Below, in pieces: positions 1 to 6,786 of a DNA stretch of 8,613 nucleotides. Every line of letters starts with the position of its first letter. Positions within the stretch are counted from its first letter, which is position 1. The position numbers and the translations under genes are program-made. The stretch spans positions 1 to 8,613 of the forward strand of contig MVQW01000064.1 in assembly GCA_002067265.1 (NCBI GenBank), given 5' to 3'. Source of the stretch: Methanomethylovorans sp. PtaU1.Bin073. GTDB taxonomy: Archaea > Halobacteriota > Methanosarcinia > Methanosarcinales > Methanosarcinaceae. A model generated the notes under the pieces. That model worked only from the letters and a program-made list of their open reading frames with translations, had not been told where the DNA came from and did not search any database.

Positions 1-947
1 ACAACCTGGACGTGGGCTCCGGCCTGCACGGTGCACAGACTGGTAAGATGCTTGCTGGCATAGAGGAGATCCTCAGGCAGGACACACCGGATGTGGTGCT
101 GGTGCAGGGTGATACCAACACAGTCCTTGCAGGAGCCCTGGCGGCTTCCAAACTACACATCAGGATTGGCCATGTGGAGGCAGGACTGCGCAGTTTTGAC
201 AGGACCATGCCCGAAGAGATCAACCGTATCATGGCCGACCATATTTCCGATTACCTTTTTGCACCCACCGAAACTTCTAAGCAATACCTGCTTAACGAAG
301 GCATTCCTGAAGAAAGGATCTTTGTCACAGGCAACACTGTTGTGGATGCCGTGTACCAGAACCTTGAGATTTCCAAACAAACCACTGATCCCCTTAAGGA
401 CATGGGCCTTCAGGAAAAAGGCTACTTCCTCACCACAGTCCACCGGGCTGAGAACACCGACAACAAGGACCGCCTGTCCGGCATCCTCGATGGCTTCAGG
501 CAGGTTTACGACGAGTTTGGATTGCCTATAATCTTCCCGGCCCACCCCCGCACAGTCAAGATGATCCATGAATTTGGATTACAGGTACCTGCAGGGATAC
601 GCATCACCGATCCCGTAGGCTATCTTGAATTCCTGCAGCTTGAAAGCGGTGCAAGGTTAATACTTACTGATAGTGGTGGATTGCAGGAAGAAGCCTGTAT
701 TCTAGGTGTGCCATGTGTTACACTCAGGGATAATACAGAGAGGCCGGAGACTGTTCATCTGGATGGTAATGTCATAGTTGGTGCTTCCAAGAACATAATT
801 GCATCTTTAAAGCAGATGATGCAGGCAGGGAATGAGTGGCAGAATCCTTATGGGGATGGGGTCGCGAGTAAAATAATGATTAATGAATTGATTGAAAAGT
901 CATTACTTAACAGTGATCTCTCTAAATGCTGGAACAAATGTGTGTAA
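1..947 (+). CDS. wecB: UDP-N-acetylglucosamine 2-epimerase (non-hydrolysing), 5' partial
   Basis: Cytoplasmic enzyme interconverting UDP-GlcNAc and UDP-ManNAc, the first step towards ManNAc or ManNAcA in surface glycans. The reading frame is open from the window edge (first full codon at base 3), giving 314 visible residues. The GTG at base 12 lies inside the family's conserved N-L-D-V-G-S-G motif, so it is not the true start; about 60 N-terminal residues, including the first Rossmann strand, are missing. Visible family motifs in order are [15 protein letters not shown] and PEEINR (the Asp and two Glu residues correspond to the E. coli WecB active site), [15 protein letters not shown] (catalytic His), [24 protein letters not shown] and the C-terminal NPYGDG. 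The C-terminus is complete, and gmd starts 1 nt after the stop. No UDP-ManNAc dehydrogenase (wecC) is in view. GC content falls steeply along the gene. The family call is very secure; the choice of non-hydrolysing over hydrolysing rests on general similarity. Confidence 0.95.
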   Translation, partial: NLDVGSGLHGAQTGKMLAGIEEILRQDTPDVVLVQGDTNTVLAGALAASKLHIRIGHVEAGLRSFDRTMPEEINRIMADHISDYLFAPTETSKQYLLNEGIPEERIFVTGNTVVDAVYQNLEISKQTTDPLKDMGLQEKGYFLTTVHRAENTDNKDRLSGILDGFRQVYDEFGLPIIFPAHPRTVKMIHEFGLQVPAGIRITDPVGYLEFLQLESGARLILTDSGGLQEEACILGVPCVTLRDNTERPETVHLDGNVIVGASKNIIASLKQMMQAGNEWQNPYGDGVASKIMINELIEKSLLNSDLSKCWNKCV

Positions 948-948
948 T

Positions 949-1977
949 ATGACAAAAGTTGCATTAATTACAGGTATAACTGGGCAGGATGGCTCATATC
1001 TTGCAGAATTCTTGCTGGATAAAGGCTATATTGTGCATGGCTTGCAGAGAAGAGCTTCAATCAGCAATACGAAGCGTATTGATCACTTAAATGAGTATCT
1101 ATTTCAGGATAATCCTAATTTCTTTTTACATTATGGTGATCTGACAGATTCTGGGAATATCATTAGAATTATCAAAGAAATAGAACCCGATGAGATCTAT
1201 AACCTTGCTGCTCAGAGTCATGTTCAGGTTTCTTTTGATAGTCCTGAATACACTGCAAACTCAGATGCTGTAGGCACACTAAGAATTCTCGAAGCTATCC
1301 GGATACTCGGACTTGAAAAGAAAACCAGATTCTATCAGGCTTCAACCAGTGAACTTTACGGGAAAGTACAGGAAATTCCCCAAAAGGAAACGACTCCTTT
1401 CTATCCCCGTAGTCCCTACGGAGTAGCTAAGTTATATGCTTACTGGATAACGATTAACTACCGTGAAGCATACAACCTCTTTGCCTGTAATGGTATTCTC
1501 TTTAATCACGAATCTCCCAGAAGAGGAGAAACGTTTGTAACCAGAAAGATAACACTTGCTATCTCTGCAATAAAAAAAGGTATCCAAGATAAACTATATC
1601 TCGGAAATCTCGATGCAAAACGTGATTGGGGATTTGCAGGGGACTACGTAGAAGCTATGTGGCTCATGCTCCAGCAGGATAAACCTGATGACTTTGTGAT
1701 AGGAACAGGAGAAACTCATTCTGTAAGAGAGTTTACTGAACTCGCCTTCAAAGAAGCAGGCATAGATATTATCTGGGAAGGAGAGGGTGTAAACGAAGTT
1801 GGAAAAGATGCTTCCACTGGCAGAATATTGGTGCAAGTCGATCCAAAGTATTACAGGCCAGCTGAAGTGGACTTGTTGATCTCAGATCCATCAAAAGCTA
1901 AGAGTAAAATCGGCTGGAGGACTAAAGTAGGGTTTGAAAAATTGGTAAAGATGATGATAGAAAGTGATCTAAAATAG
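949..1977 (+). CDS. gmd: GDP-mannose 4,6-dehydratase
   Basis: Converts GDP-D-mannose to GDP-4-keto-6-deoxy-D-mannose with a bound NADP cofactor. This is the branch point to GDP-fucose, GDP-rhamnose, GDP-perosamine or GDP-6-deoxytalose. The protein has 342 residues, normal for the family (about 340-370). It is an extended short-chain dehydrogenase: the GxxGxxG motif is G9-ITGQD-G15, the [14 protein letters not shown] segment that shapes the NADP and tetramer contacts is at 34-47, and the catalytic set is T133, E135, Y157 and K161. These are each one residue on from the E. coli GMD residues as I recall them. [14 protein letters not shown] follows near 224-237. The frame also allows an earlier ATG at 892, but the 19 extra residues would lie inside wecB and precede the family's usual N-terminus; ATG 949 gives M-T-K-V-A-L-I-T-G. 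The SD upstream is weak (GGA at 931-933), so translation is probably coupled to wecB. No partner reductase or aminotransferase is in view. Confidence 0.96.
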   Translation: MTKVALITGITGQDGSYLAEFLLDKGYIVHGLQRRASISNTKRIDHLNEYLFQDNPNFFLHYGDLTDSGNIIRIIKEIEPDEIYNLAAQSHVQVSFDSPEYTANSDAVGTLRILEAIRILGLEKKTRFYQASTSELYGKVQEIPQKETTPFYPRSPYGVAKLYAYWITINYREAYNLFACNGILFNHESPRRGETFVTRKITLAISAIKKGIQDKLYLGNLDAKRDWGFAGDYVEAMWLMLQQDKPDDFVIGTGETHSVREFTELAFKEAGIDIIWEGEGVNEVGKDASTGRILVQVDPKYYRPAEVDLLISDPSKAKSKIGWRTKVGFEKLVKMMIESDLK

Positions 1978-2001
1978 GTGCATGCATAATTTGTTTCTGA
2001 G

Positions 2002-2014
2002 TAATATATATAAA
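2002..2014 (+). promoter_or_regulatory. Probable TATA box for the wzx-rfbCBDA unit
   Basis: The 75-nt gap between gmd and wzx contains TAATATATATAAA, which resembles the archaeal TATA box. Transcription starting about 25-28 nt downstream would begin near 2033-2038, just ahead of the GGAG Shine-Dalgarno at 2041-2044. Spacing and position are coherent, but the region is AT-rich, no clear BRE is visible, and read-through from gmd remains possible. Confidence 0.5.
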
Positions 2015-2040
2015 GATATTTGCAAATGTTCTGACACACT

Positions 2041-2044
2041 GGAG
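2041..2044 (+). promoter_or_regulatory. Shine-Dalgarno deciding the TTG start of wzx
   Basis: GGAG lies 8 nt before TTG 2053. The nearby ATG at 2048 is out of frame and reads only M-N-C-stop. In the wzx frame a TGA sits at 2032-2034, and the next in-frame Met codon falls after the first two membrane segments, so TTG 2053 is the only start that gives a whole protein. Confidence 0.7.
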
Positions 2045-2052
2045 AGAATGAA

Positions 2053-3621
2053 TTGTTAAATCTTAGTGCTCGAAGAGATAGCTTTAGTAAGCAATTGCCA
2101 AAAAACCTGATATTCAATTTTGGATATTTTGGGATAAACATCATTATAGGCCTACTGTTAGTCCCGTATTTTATTGATACCCTTGGAGTTGCAGGTTATG
2201 CACTCATACCTTTGGCAACCTCAATGACAGGTTATGTGAACTTGGTCATTCAGTCACTTAACAGTTCAGTGTCAAGATATTTAACAATAGACCTTCAAAA
2301 AGAAGATTATGATAAAGCAAATATAACTTTTAATACTGCACTGTTTGGCACTCTTGGAATCGTTCTGTTGATGGTTCCAATAGTATTTGTTCTATCTTTT
2401 TATGCACCTGATTTCTTTTCAATTCCAGCAAATCAAAAGCAAGATGCAATCCTATTGTTCTTGGGCGTAATCGGTGCATTCCTAATCAGAGCCTGGAGCA
2501 GTAATTTTGGTGTTTCACTATTTGCTTACAATCGCCTAGATCTGCAGAATATTATTGATTCTATCAATCTTTTAGTTCAAGTTGCTCTAATTATAATACT
2601 ATTTTCAATATTTTCACCAAAGCTTAGTTACATCGGATTATCTTATTTATTGAGTGCTTCTGTTGCCTCTATAGTTACTTTCTTATTTTCAAAGAAAGTT
2701 AATCCCCATTTAAAGGTAAAAATTAAAGATTTCAAAGCATCTAGTTTAAGAAATGTTGCCGAAACTGGTGGATGGCTCACTATAAACCAAATTGGAGGTC
2801 TCTTATATTTACAGATCGACCTAATTATTGTTAACAAATTTTTTGGAGCTGCCGCAGGGGGAGAATACTCCATTGTACTTATGTGGAGCATTTTAATAAG
2901 AACAATTGCAGGAATCATTGCAGGAGTTTTGACCCCAGTTATTTTAAGCAATTATGCGAAAGACAAAAACGAAGAAATCATCACTATGGCTAAAAGCTCT
3001 GTTAAGTTTATGGGACTGGCACTGGCTCTACCAATAGGTTTGATATGTGGTTTTTCACCCCTTGTATTGTCACTGTGGGTGGGTCCTGAATTTGTCAAAC
3101 TTTGGCCTTTGATGGTTATCCATTTGCTTCATCTTGTGATCAATCTATCTGTATCGCCTCTGTTCTCAATCAATATTGCATTCAACAAAGTTAAGATTCC
3201 TGGATTAGTAACATTTTTCACGGGAATCGGCAATTTACTGCTTGCTATAACATTTGCGCTTATTACAAACTTGAATTACTATGGTGTTGCAGTAGCCGGA
3301 GCCATCATGCTATCTTCTAAAAATTGTGTATTTACTCCTTTATATACGGCAAAAATAATGGGAATGCCAAAAAAAACATTTGTAGAATCAATGCTTCCCG
3401 GAATAGTATCGGTTTTTGCAGTTACGGGAACTGCTTTGGCAATTTATAAATATGTTAATATATCAAATTTATTATCCCTTAGTGTTGCTTGTATAACAAT
3501 ATCTATAGTATATCTTGGTTTTTCATGGATCACTTGTCTGAATAAAGCAGAATGTAAGATAATTCTATCATTCATACCCTTAAAGATAATTAGGCAACTT
3601 GGTCATCATGAATGCGAGTGA
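2053..3621 (+). CDS. Polysaccharide (lipid-linked glycan) flippase, Wzx/MOP type
   Basis: Very hydrophobic 522-residue membrane protein with about 14 predicted membrane segments, near residues 19-41, 45-66, 95-118, 132-155, 168-188, 192-213, 243-263, 275-298, 317-337, 352-374, 384-407, 409-432, 446-466 and 473-495. Length and topology fit the Wzx/RfbX branch of the MOP exporter superfamily, which flips lipid-linked oligosaccharides across the cytoplasmic membrane. The N-terminal pattern (K-N-L-I-F-N-F-G, then the L-V-P-Y-F-I-D-T-L-G motif ending helix 1) is typical of these flippases. Translation must begin at TTG 2053. The gene is markedly AT-rich compared with wecB and rfbB; flippases are often the most divergent and most exchanged genes of glycan loci. 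It is first in a unit with rfbC, which begins 4 nt after its stop. Substrate cannot be predicted. Another MOP-family lipid or drug exporter is possible in principle, but the context argues strongly for glycan export. Confidence 0.88.
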   Translation: MLNLSARRDSFSKQLPKNLIFNFGYFGINIIIGLLLVPYFIDTLGVAGYALIPLATSMTGYVNLVIQSLNSSVSRYLTIDLQKEDYDKANITFNTALFGTLGIVLLMVPIVFVLSFYAPDFFSIPANQKQDAILLFLGVIGAFLIRAWSSNFGVSLFAYNRLDLQNIIDSINLLVQVALIIILFSIFSPKLSYIGLSYLLSASVASIVTFLFSKKVNPHLKVKIKDFKASSLRNVAETGGWLTINQIGGLLYLQIDLIIVNKFFGAAAGGEYSIVLMWSILIRTIAGIIAGVLTPVILSNYAKDKNEEIITMAKSSVKFMGLALALPIGLICGFSPLVLSLWVGPEFVKLWPLMVIHLLHLVINLSVSPLFSINIAFNKVKIPGLVTFFTGIGNLLLAITFALITNLNYYGVAVAGAIMLSSKNCVFTPLYTAKIMGMPKKTFVESMLPGIVSVFAVTGTALAIYKYVNISNLLSLSVACITISIVYLGFSWITCLNKAECKIILSFIPLKIIRQLGHHECE

Positions 3622-3622
3622 T
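3618..3622 (+). promoter_or_regulatory. Shine-Dalgarno supporting the rfbC start at 3626
   Basis: GTGAT, complementary to the 3' end of archaeal 16S rRNA (AUCACCUCC), overlaps the wzx stop and lies 3 nt before ATG 3626. The other in-frame starts, TTG 3599 and ATG 3608, have no comparable site. Confidence 0.6.
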
Positions 3623-3625
3623 AAA

Positions 3626-4177
3626 ATGCAACTAATAAAAACAAAAATCAAAGACCTCTATATTATAGAGCCTGATATTTTTAGTGACAGCAGAGGCTAT
3701 TTCTTCGAGAGTTATACTAAAAAGAAACTTGATAGTCTGCTTCCTGAAGAATACGTTTTTGTGCAAGACAACGAGTCGAAATCATCATACGGAGTGCTTC
3801 GGGGTTTGCATTACCAATTGTCGCCTTACAGCCAAACTAAGCTTGTCCGTGTTATCCAGGGCTCAGTGTATGATGTGGCTGTAGATATAAGAAAAGATTC
3901 ACCTACATTCGGACAGTGGGTAGGTGTGGAACTTACCGGGGAGAACAAAAAACAGTTCCTTATCCCAAAGGGATTTGCTCATGGATTTGTCGTATTGAGT
4001 GAAACTGCTATTTTTGCCTATAAATGTGATGAATATTACAATCCTCAAGCTGACAGGGGCATTATATTCAATGACTCTGAGCTTAACATTGACTGGAAGA
4101 TAGATCAAAATGACATTATCATTGCTGACAAGGATAGAAAATGGCCTGTGCTGGCTGAAGCTGAGATGAACTTTTAG
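3626..4177 (+). CDS. rfbC: dTDP-4-dehydrorhamnose 3,5-epimerase
   Basis: Epimerises dTDP-4-keto-6-deoxy-D-glucose at C3 and C5, the third step to dTDP-L-rhamnose. It is a cytoplasmic cupin-fold enzyme of 183 residues, the usual RmlC length. Visible signatures are F-S-D-S-R-G-Y-F-F-E-S near 19-29, Q-D-N-E-S-K-S near 47-53, V-L-R-G-L-H-Y-Q at 57-64 with R59 and the catalytic-base H62, K72, PKGFAHGF at 114-121, Y132 in A-Y-K-C, and the A-D-K-D-R-K-W-P segment with D170, which would pair with H62. All expected catalytic positions are present. Starts at TTG 3599 or ATG 3608 would add 18 or 27 coding bases overlapping wzx; ATG 3626 has the better Shine-Dalgarno and gives M-Q-L-I-K-T-K, the standard family N-terminus. 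It sits 4 nt after wzx and 10 nt before rfbB, so it is part of one transcription unit. A 3-epimerase-only or 5-epimerase-only relative is possible, but rfbD nearby favours rhamnose. Confidence 0.95.
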   Translation: MQLIKTKIKDLYIIEPDIFSDSRGYFFESYTKKKLDSLLPEEYVFVQDNESKSSYGVLRGLHYQLSPYSQTKLVRVIQGSVYDVAVDIRKDSPTFGQWVGVELTGENKKQFLIPKGFAHGFVVLSETAIFAYKCDEYYNPQADRGIIFNDSELNIDWKIDQNDIIIADKDRKWPVLAEAEMNF

Positions 4178-4180
4178 GTG
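4176..4180 (+). promoter_or_regulatory. Shine-Dalgarno of rfbB, overlapping the rfbC stop
   Basis: AGGTG shares two bases with the TAG stop of rfbC and lies 7 nt before ATG 4188. This is an ideal spacing and implies ribosome hand-over between the two genes. Confidence 0.7.
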
Positions 4181-4187
4181 TGAAAAT

Positions 4188-5138
4188 ATGAGATTACTAG
4201 TAACTGGCGGAGCAGGATTTATTGGCAGCAACTTCATAAGAATGATGTTTGCAAAATATCCGGGAATAGAGATAACAAACCTTGATAAGCTCACTTATGC
4301 CGGGAATCTTGATAATCTCAAGGATATCTCTAATCCCAATTACAATTTTATCCAGGGTGATATCTGCGATTCTGATGTGGTAATGAAGGCTATGGAAGGT
4401 GTAGATACTGTGGTGCATTTTGCTGCAGAGAGCCATGTGGACCGTTCCATAAAGGACAGTTCTGTCTTTGTGGTTACTAATGTGGTTGGAACTAATAACC
4501 TCCTGAAATGTGCTATGGATTCGGATATCAAGCAGTTCATCCATGTGTCAACAGATGAGGTTTATGGAAGTATTAGGGAAGGATCTTTCAGTGAAACAGA
4601 TAACCTTAATCCATCCAGTCCATATTCATCAAGCAAAGCAGGTTCTGATCTCTTGGCGATGTCCTATAATAATACATACGGTCTGCCCGTGACAATCACT
4701 CGCTGTACCAATAACTTTGGTCCATATCAGTACCCTGAAAAACTCATTCCCCTTTTCATCACAAACCTCATTGATGGCAAGCAAGTGCCTGTTTATGGTA
4801 CTGGCCTGAATATAAGGGATTGGATCTACGTAGAAGATCATTGTTCCGGTATTGATTTTGTCATGCAGCACGGCAAAGCCGGGGAAGTGTACAATATTGG
4901 CGGCGGTAACGAGCTCACCAATCTTGAGATCACGCACAGGATATTGAAAGCCCTGGGAAAAGATGAATCTATGATCCGGTATGTGGAAGACCGTAAAGGA
5001 CATGATTTTCGTTATTCTCTTGACTGTTCCAAGCTAAAAAAGATGGGCTGGAAACCACAATACGATTTTGACACAGCTCTTGATGCAACCATTAAATGGT
5101 ACATAGACAACAGATGGTGGTGGGAACCATTAAAGTAA
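4188..5138 (+). CDS. rfbB: dTDP-glucose 4,6-dehydratase
   Basis: Dehydrates dTDP-D-glucose to dTDP-4-keto-6-deoxy-D-glucose using bound NAD+, the second step to dTDP-L-rhamnose. It is an extended SDR protein of 316 residues, at the short end of the family (about 315-360). Key sequences are the Rossmann motif VTGGAGFIGSNF at 5-16, L-D-K-L-T-Y-A-G-N-L at 32-41, F-A-A-E-S-H-V-D-R-S at 78-87, the catalytic S-T-D-E-V-Y-G with T122, D123 and E124, Y146 and K150, TRCTNNFGPYQYPEKLIPL at 171-189, and R-D-W-I-Y-V-E-D-H at 210-218. The T-D-E triad separates it from simple UDP-hexose 4-epimerases. The C-terminus ends in the family's tryptophan-rich W-W-W-E-P-L-K. The stop TAA overlaps the ATG at 5138 by one base (TAATG). 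It lies between rfbC and rfbD, so its role in rhamnose synthesis is secure. Confidence 0.97.
   Translation: MRLLVTGGAGFIGSNFIRMMFAKYPGIEITNLDKLTYAGNLDNLKDISNPNYNFIQGDICDSDVVMKAMEGVDTVVHFAAESHVDRSIKDSSVFVVTNVVGTNNLLKCAMDSDIKQFIHVSTDEVYGSIREGSFSETDNLNPSSPYSSSKAGSDLLAMSYNNTYGLPVTITRCTNNFGPYQYPEKLIPLFITNLIDGKQVPVYGTGLNIRDWIYVEDHCSGIDFVMQHGKAGEVYNIGGGNELTNLEITHRILKALGKDESMIRYVEDRKGHDFRYSLDCSKLKKMGWKPQYDFDTALDATIKWYIDNRWWWEPLK
5116..5124 (+). promoter_or_regulatory. SD-like GGTGGTGGG inside rfbB, upstream of rfbD
   Basis: This purine-rich run is formed by the Trp-Trp-Trp codons near the end of rfbB. It resembles the GGTGAT-type Shine-Dalgarno. Its second GGTG (5119-5122) is 6 nt from the ATT at 5129 but 15 nt from ATG 5138, which bears on which rfbD start is used. 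Confidence 0.4.
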
Positions 5139-5923
5139 TGATCTTAGGTGCTAGTGGTATGCTTGGTTCTGACCTGTGCAAGGTGTTCCCAGATGCCATC
5201 TACTTTACACACCATGAACTTGATGTGACTAACAGATTGCATGTTATAGGTGTGATCAGAGAAAATAATCCGGATGTTGTCATCAATGCCGCTGCATATA
5301 CAAAGGTCGATCAGGCTGAGGATGAGCAGGAAAAGACATTTGAAGTGAACGGATATGCTCCAGGCTATATTGCTGAAGGTTGTTCACAAGTAGGTGCAAA
5401 GCTCATTCATTACAGTACCGATTACGTGTTCGACGGCTCCAAACCTGAGTACATCGAATCTGACTCCACCAATCCTATCAATGCCTATGGTCGCTCCAAG
5501 CTTTTGGGTGAGCAGGAAATCGCAAAACATACTGATAATTACATGATCATACGTACTTCCTGGCTTTTTGGAAAGAACGGTAAGAACTTCGTGGACACCA
5601 TGCTACGACTTTCTTCACAGATGGAGAACGTAAAGGTTGTCAATGATCAGTTTGGCAGGCCCACCTACACGGCTGACTTGGCACTCAAAACGGCAGAGAT
5701 CATCGACATGGAGCCAGGAATCTACCATATTACCAATGATGGTACTTGTTCATGGTACGAATTCGCATCTGTTATTATTCCTAATGTTATACCATGCACT
5801 AGTGCAGAGTATTCCATGAAAGCAAAGCGTCCTCAATATTCAGTGCTCAGTAACACAAAAACTACGCCAATGAGGTGCTGGAAAGACGCGCTTAATGAAT
5901 TCCTCAAGGAGAAGACAACATGA
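5138..5923 (+). CDS. rfbD: dTDP-4-dehydrorhamnose reductase (start uncertain)
   Basis: Reduces dTDP-4-keto-L-rhamnose to dTDP-L-rhamnose with NAD(P)H, the last step of the pathway. It is a cytoplasmic SDR protein, 261 residues from ATG 5138. Motifs are the glycine motif GASGMLG at 4-10, the DVVINAAAYTKVDQAE segment at 46-61, Y-S-T-D-Y-V-F-D-G with S93, T94 and D95, Y117 and K121, the D-Q-F-G-R-P-T-Y motif at 170-177 and the C-terminal R-P-Q-Y-S-V-L. The start is unresolved. ATG 5138 overlaps the rfbB stop (TAATG), but it shortens the first beta strand to M-I-L. Related proteins normally begin M-K-x-x-x-L-G, which would place the start at 5129, where the codon is ATT. Standard in-frame alternatives are ATG 5096, ATG 5114, GTG 5117 and GTG 5120; those from 5114 on keep the whole strand but have no good Shine-Dalgarno. 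The function is secure; the N-terminus is not. Confidence 0.93.
   Translation: MILGASGMLGSDLCKVFPDAIYFTHHELDVTNRLHVIGVIRENNPDVVINAAAYTKVDQAEDEQEKTFEVNGYAPGYIAEGCSQVGAKLIHYSTDYVFDGSKPEYIESDSTNPINAYGRSKLLGEQEIAKHTDNYMIIRTSWLFGKNGKNFVDTMLRLSSQMENVKVVNDQFGRPTYTADLALKTAEIIDMEPGIYHITNDGTCSWYEFASVIIPNVIPCTSAEYSMKAKRPQYSVLSNTKTTPMRCWKDALNEFLKEKTT
5908..5911 (+). promoter_or_regulatory. Shine-Dalgarno of rfbA
   Basis: GGAG, in the context CAAGGAGAAG near the end of rfbD, lies 8 nt before ATG 5920. This supports independent initiation as well as coupling through the ATGA overlap. Confidence 0.7.
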
Positions 5924-6648
5924 AAGGAGTTATACTTGCAGGTGGTACCGGCAGCAGGCTCTACCCCCTTACAAAAGTCACAAACAAGCACCTGCTCCCC
6001 GTATACGACAAACCTATGATCTACTATCCCCTACAGACACTCCTTGATGCAGGTATCAAGGAGATAATGATTGTCTCTGGCCGTGGACATGCTGGACACT
6101 TTTTAGAACTCTTAGGTTCAGGAGCAGAATTCGGAGCAAAATTCACATATGAAATTCAAGATCATGCAGGGGGTATAGCCCAAGCTCTTGGTCTTGCCGA
6201 ATACTTTGCTGACAATGACAATATCACCGTAATCCTTGGTGATAATATTTTTCAGGATAACATAAAGGAAGCAGTGCAGAGCTTTGAAAATGGCGCTCAT
6301 ATCTTCCTCAAGCCAGTTTCCGATGCTCATAGATTTGGTGTAGCAGAGGTTGATAATAGCAATGGCCATGTGATAGGAATTGAAGAGAAGCCTGCTCAGC
6401 AAAAATCGAATTTTGCTGTAACTGGGTTGTACATTTATTCCAATGATGTCTTCGATGTTGTAAAAACTCTGAACCCTTCGGGTCGTGGTGAACTCGAAAT
6501 CACTGATGTTAATAATCATTACATCCGTAACGATGTGATGAAATTTACGATTCTAGATGGATATTGGAGTGATGCAGGGACTTTCGATAGCTTGTTGAGG
6601 GCTGGTATGATGATCCAGAGTTCCAATAAGAAAATGAATTGTAAGTGA
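5920..6648 (+). CDS. rfbA: Glucose-1-phosphate thymidylyltransferase, short form
   Basis: Joins dTTP and glucose-1-phosphate to give dTDP-glucose and pyrophosphate, the first and usually feedback-regulated step of dTDP-rhamnose synthesis. The protein has 242 residues, clearly shorter than the roughly 290-residue enterobacterial RmlA, and matches the short form found in archaea and some Gram-positive bacteria; the C-terminal helices that build an allosteric site in long RmlA are absent. Motifs are the nucleotide-binding LAGGTGSRLYPLT at 6-18, N-K-H-L-L-P-V-Y-D-K-P-M-I-Y-Y-P near 22-37 with K23, G-D-N at 107-109 with a metal-binding Asp, R-F-G-V-A-E-V at 138-144, E-E-K-P at 155-158, T-G-L-Y-I-Y at 168-173 and W-S-D-A-G-T at 216-221 with a second metal Asp. 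It overlaps rfbD by 4 nt (ATGA) and ends the unit. A related uridylyl- or guanylyltransferase is unlikely given the three neighbouring rhamnose genes. Confidence 0.95.
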   Translation: MKGVILAGGTGSRLYPLTKVTNKHLLPVYDKPMIYYPLQTLLDAGIKEIMIVSGRGHAGHFLELLGSGAEFGAKFTYEIQDHAGGIAQALGLAEYFADNDNITVILGDNIFQDNIKEAVQSFENGAHIFLKPVSDAHRFGVAEVDNSNGHVIGIEEKPAQQKSNFAVTGLYIYSNDVFDVVKTLNPSGRGELEITDVNNHYIRNDVMKFTILDGYWSDAGTFDSLLRAGMMIQSSNKKMNCK

Positions 6649-6693
6649 CATTAAACGAGGGCATCATAAATCTCGAATAGAATTGTATAGGTG

Positions 6694-6703
6694 ATTATAT
6701 AAT
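6694..6703 (+). promoter_or_regulatory. Candidate TATA box upstream of the FrhB-like gene
   Basis: ATTATATAAT is a perfect 10-nt palindrome containing TTATATAA, the best TATA-like match in the 138-nt gap 6649-6786. It would place transcription start near 6725 and leave a leader of about 60 nt. The gap is very AT-rich, so a chance match is possible. Confidence 0.4.
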
Positions 6704-6727
6704 TGAGACAGTTTATACTACTATACA

Positions 6728-6733
6728 TTTTTT
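6728..6733 (+). terminator. Possible T-run terminator after rfbA
   Basis: Six consecutive T residues in an AT-rich spacer 80 nt after rfbA, without a convincing stem. Archaeal termination often uses U-rich tracts alone, so this may end the rfb unit, but it would also lie just downstream of the proposed start at about 6725. Weak support. Confidence 0.2.
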
Positions 6734-6759
6734 AACATGTTGAATACATCATTAAAGTT

Positions 6760-6773
6760 GATTATAAATAATC
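6760..6773. promoter_or_regulatory. Palindrome at the FrhB-like gene start: possible operator or second TATA element
   Basis: GATTAT-AA-ATAATC is a perfect 6-bp inverted repeat with a 2-nt spacer, ending 13 nt before ATG 6787 and covering a TATAAATA core. As a TATA box it would start transcription at or beyond the ATG, so a regulator-binding site is the more sensible reading. It shares TGATTATA with the element near 6692. No regulator is encoded in the window. Confidence 0.3.
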
Positions 6774-6774
6774 T

Positions 6775-6778
6775 AGGT
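6775..6778 (+). promoter_or_regulatory. Shine-Dalgarno of the FrhB-like gene
   Basis: AGGT lies 8 nt before ATG 6787. An in-frame TAA at 6769-6771 excludes any longer protein, so the start is well fixed. Confidence 0.6.
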
Positions 6779-6786
6779 CGCATACC

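Noticed and set aside
153..569. 138-codon open frame on the minus strand inside wecB
   Set aside because: It lies antisense to a strongly conserved wecB segment, and its translation shows no recognisable domain. A codon-structure shadow.
2048..2059. ATG-AAT-TGT-TAA mini-frame just before wzx
   Set aside because: Only three codons and out of frame with wzx. The GGAG spacing suits TTG 2053 better; leader-peptide regulation cannot be supported.
1851..2144. 97-codon minus-strand frame spanning the gmd-wzx gap
   Set aside because: Mostly antisense to the ends of two confident genes, no recognisable domain, no clear upstream signals. The gap itself is better explained as promoter and leader of wzx.
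3899..4294. 131-codon minus-strand frame across rfbC and rfbB
   Set aside because: Covers two overlapping-signal genes on the other strand; low-complexity translation without family features.
6118..6519. 133-codon minus-strand frame inside rfbA
   Set aside because: Antisense to conserved RmlA motifs; no known domain and no promoter or Shine-Dalgarno that stands out.
6656..6675. CGAG...CTCG inverted repeat after rfbA as a terminator stem
   Set aside because: Only four base pairs with a 12-nt loop and no T-run directly behind it.
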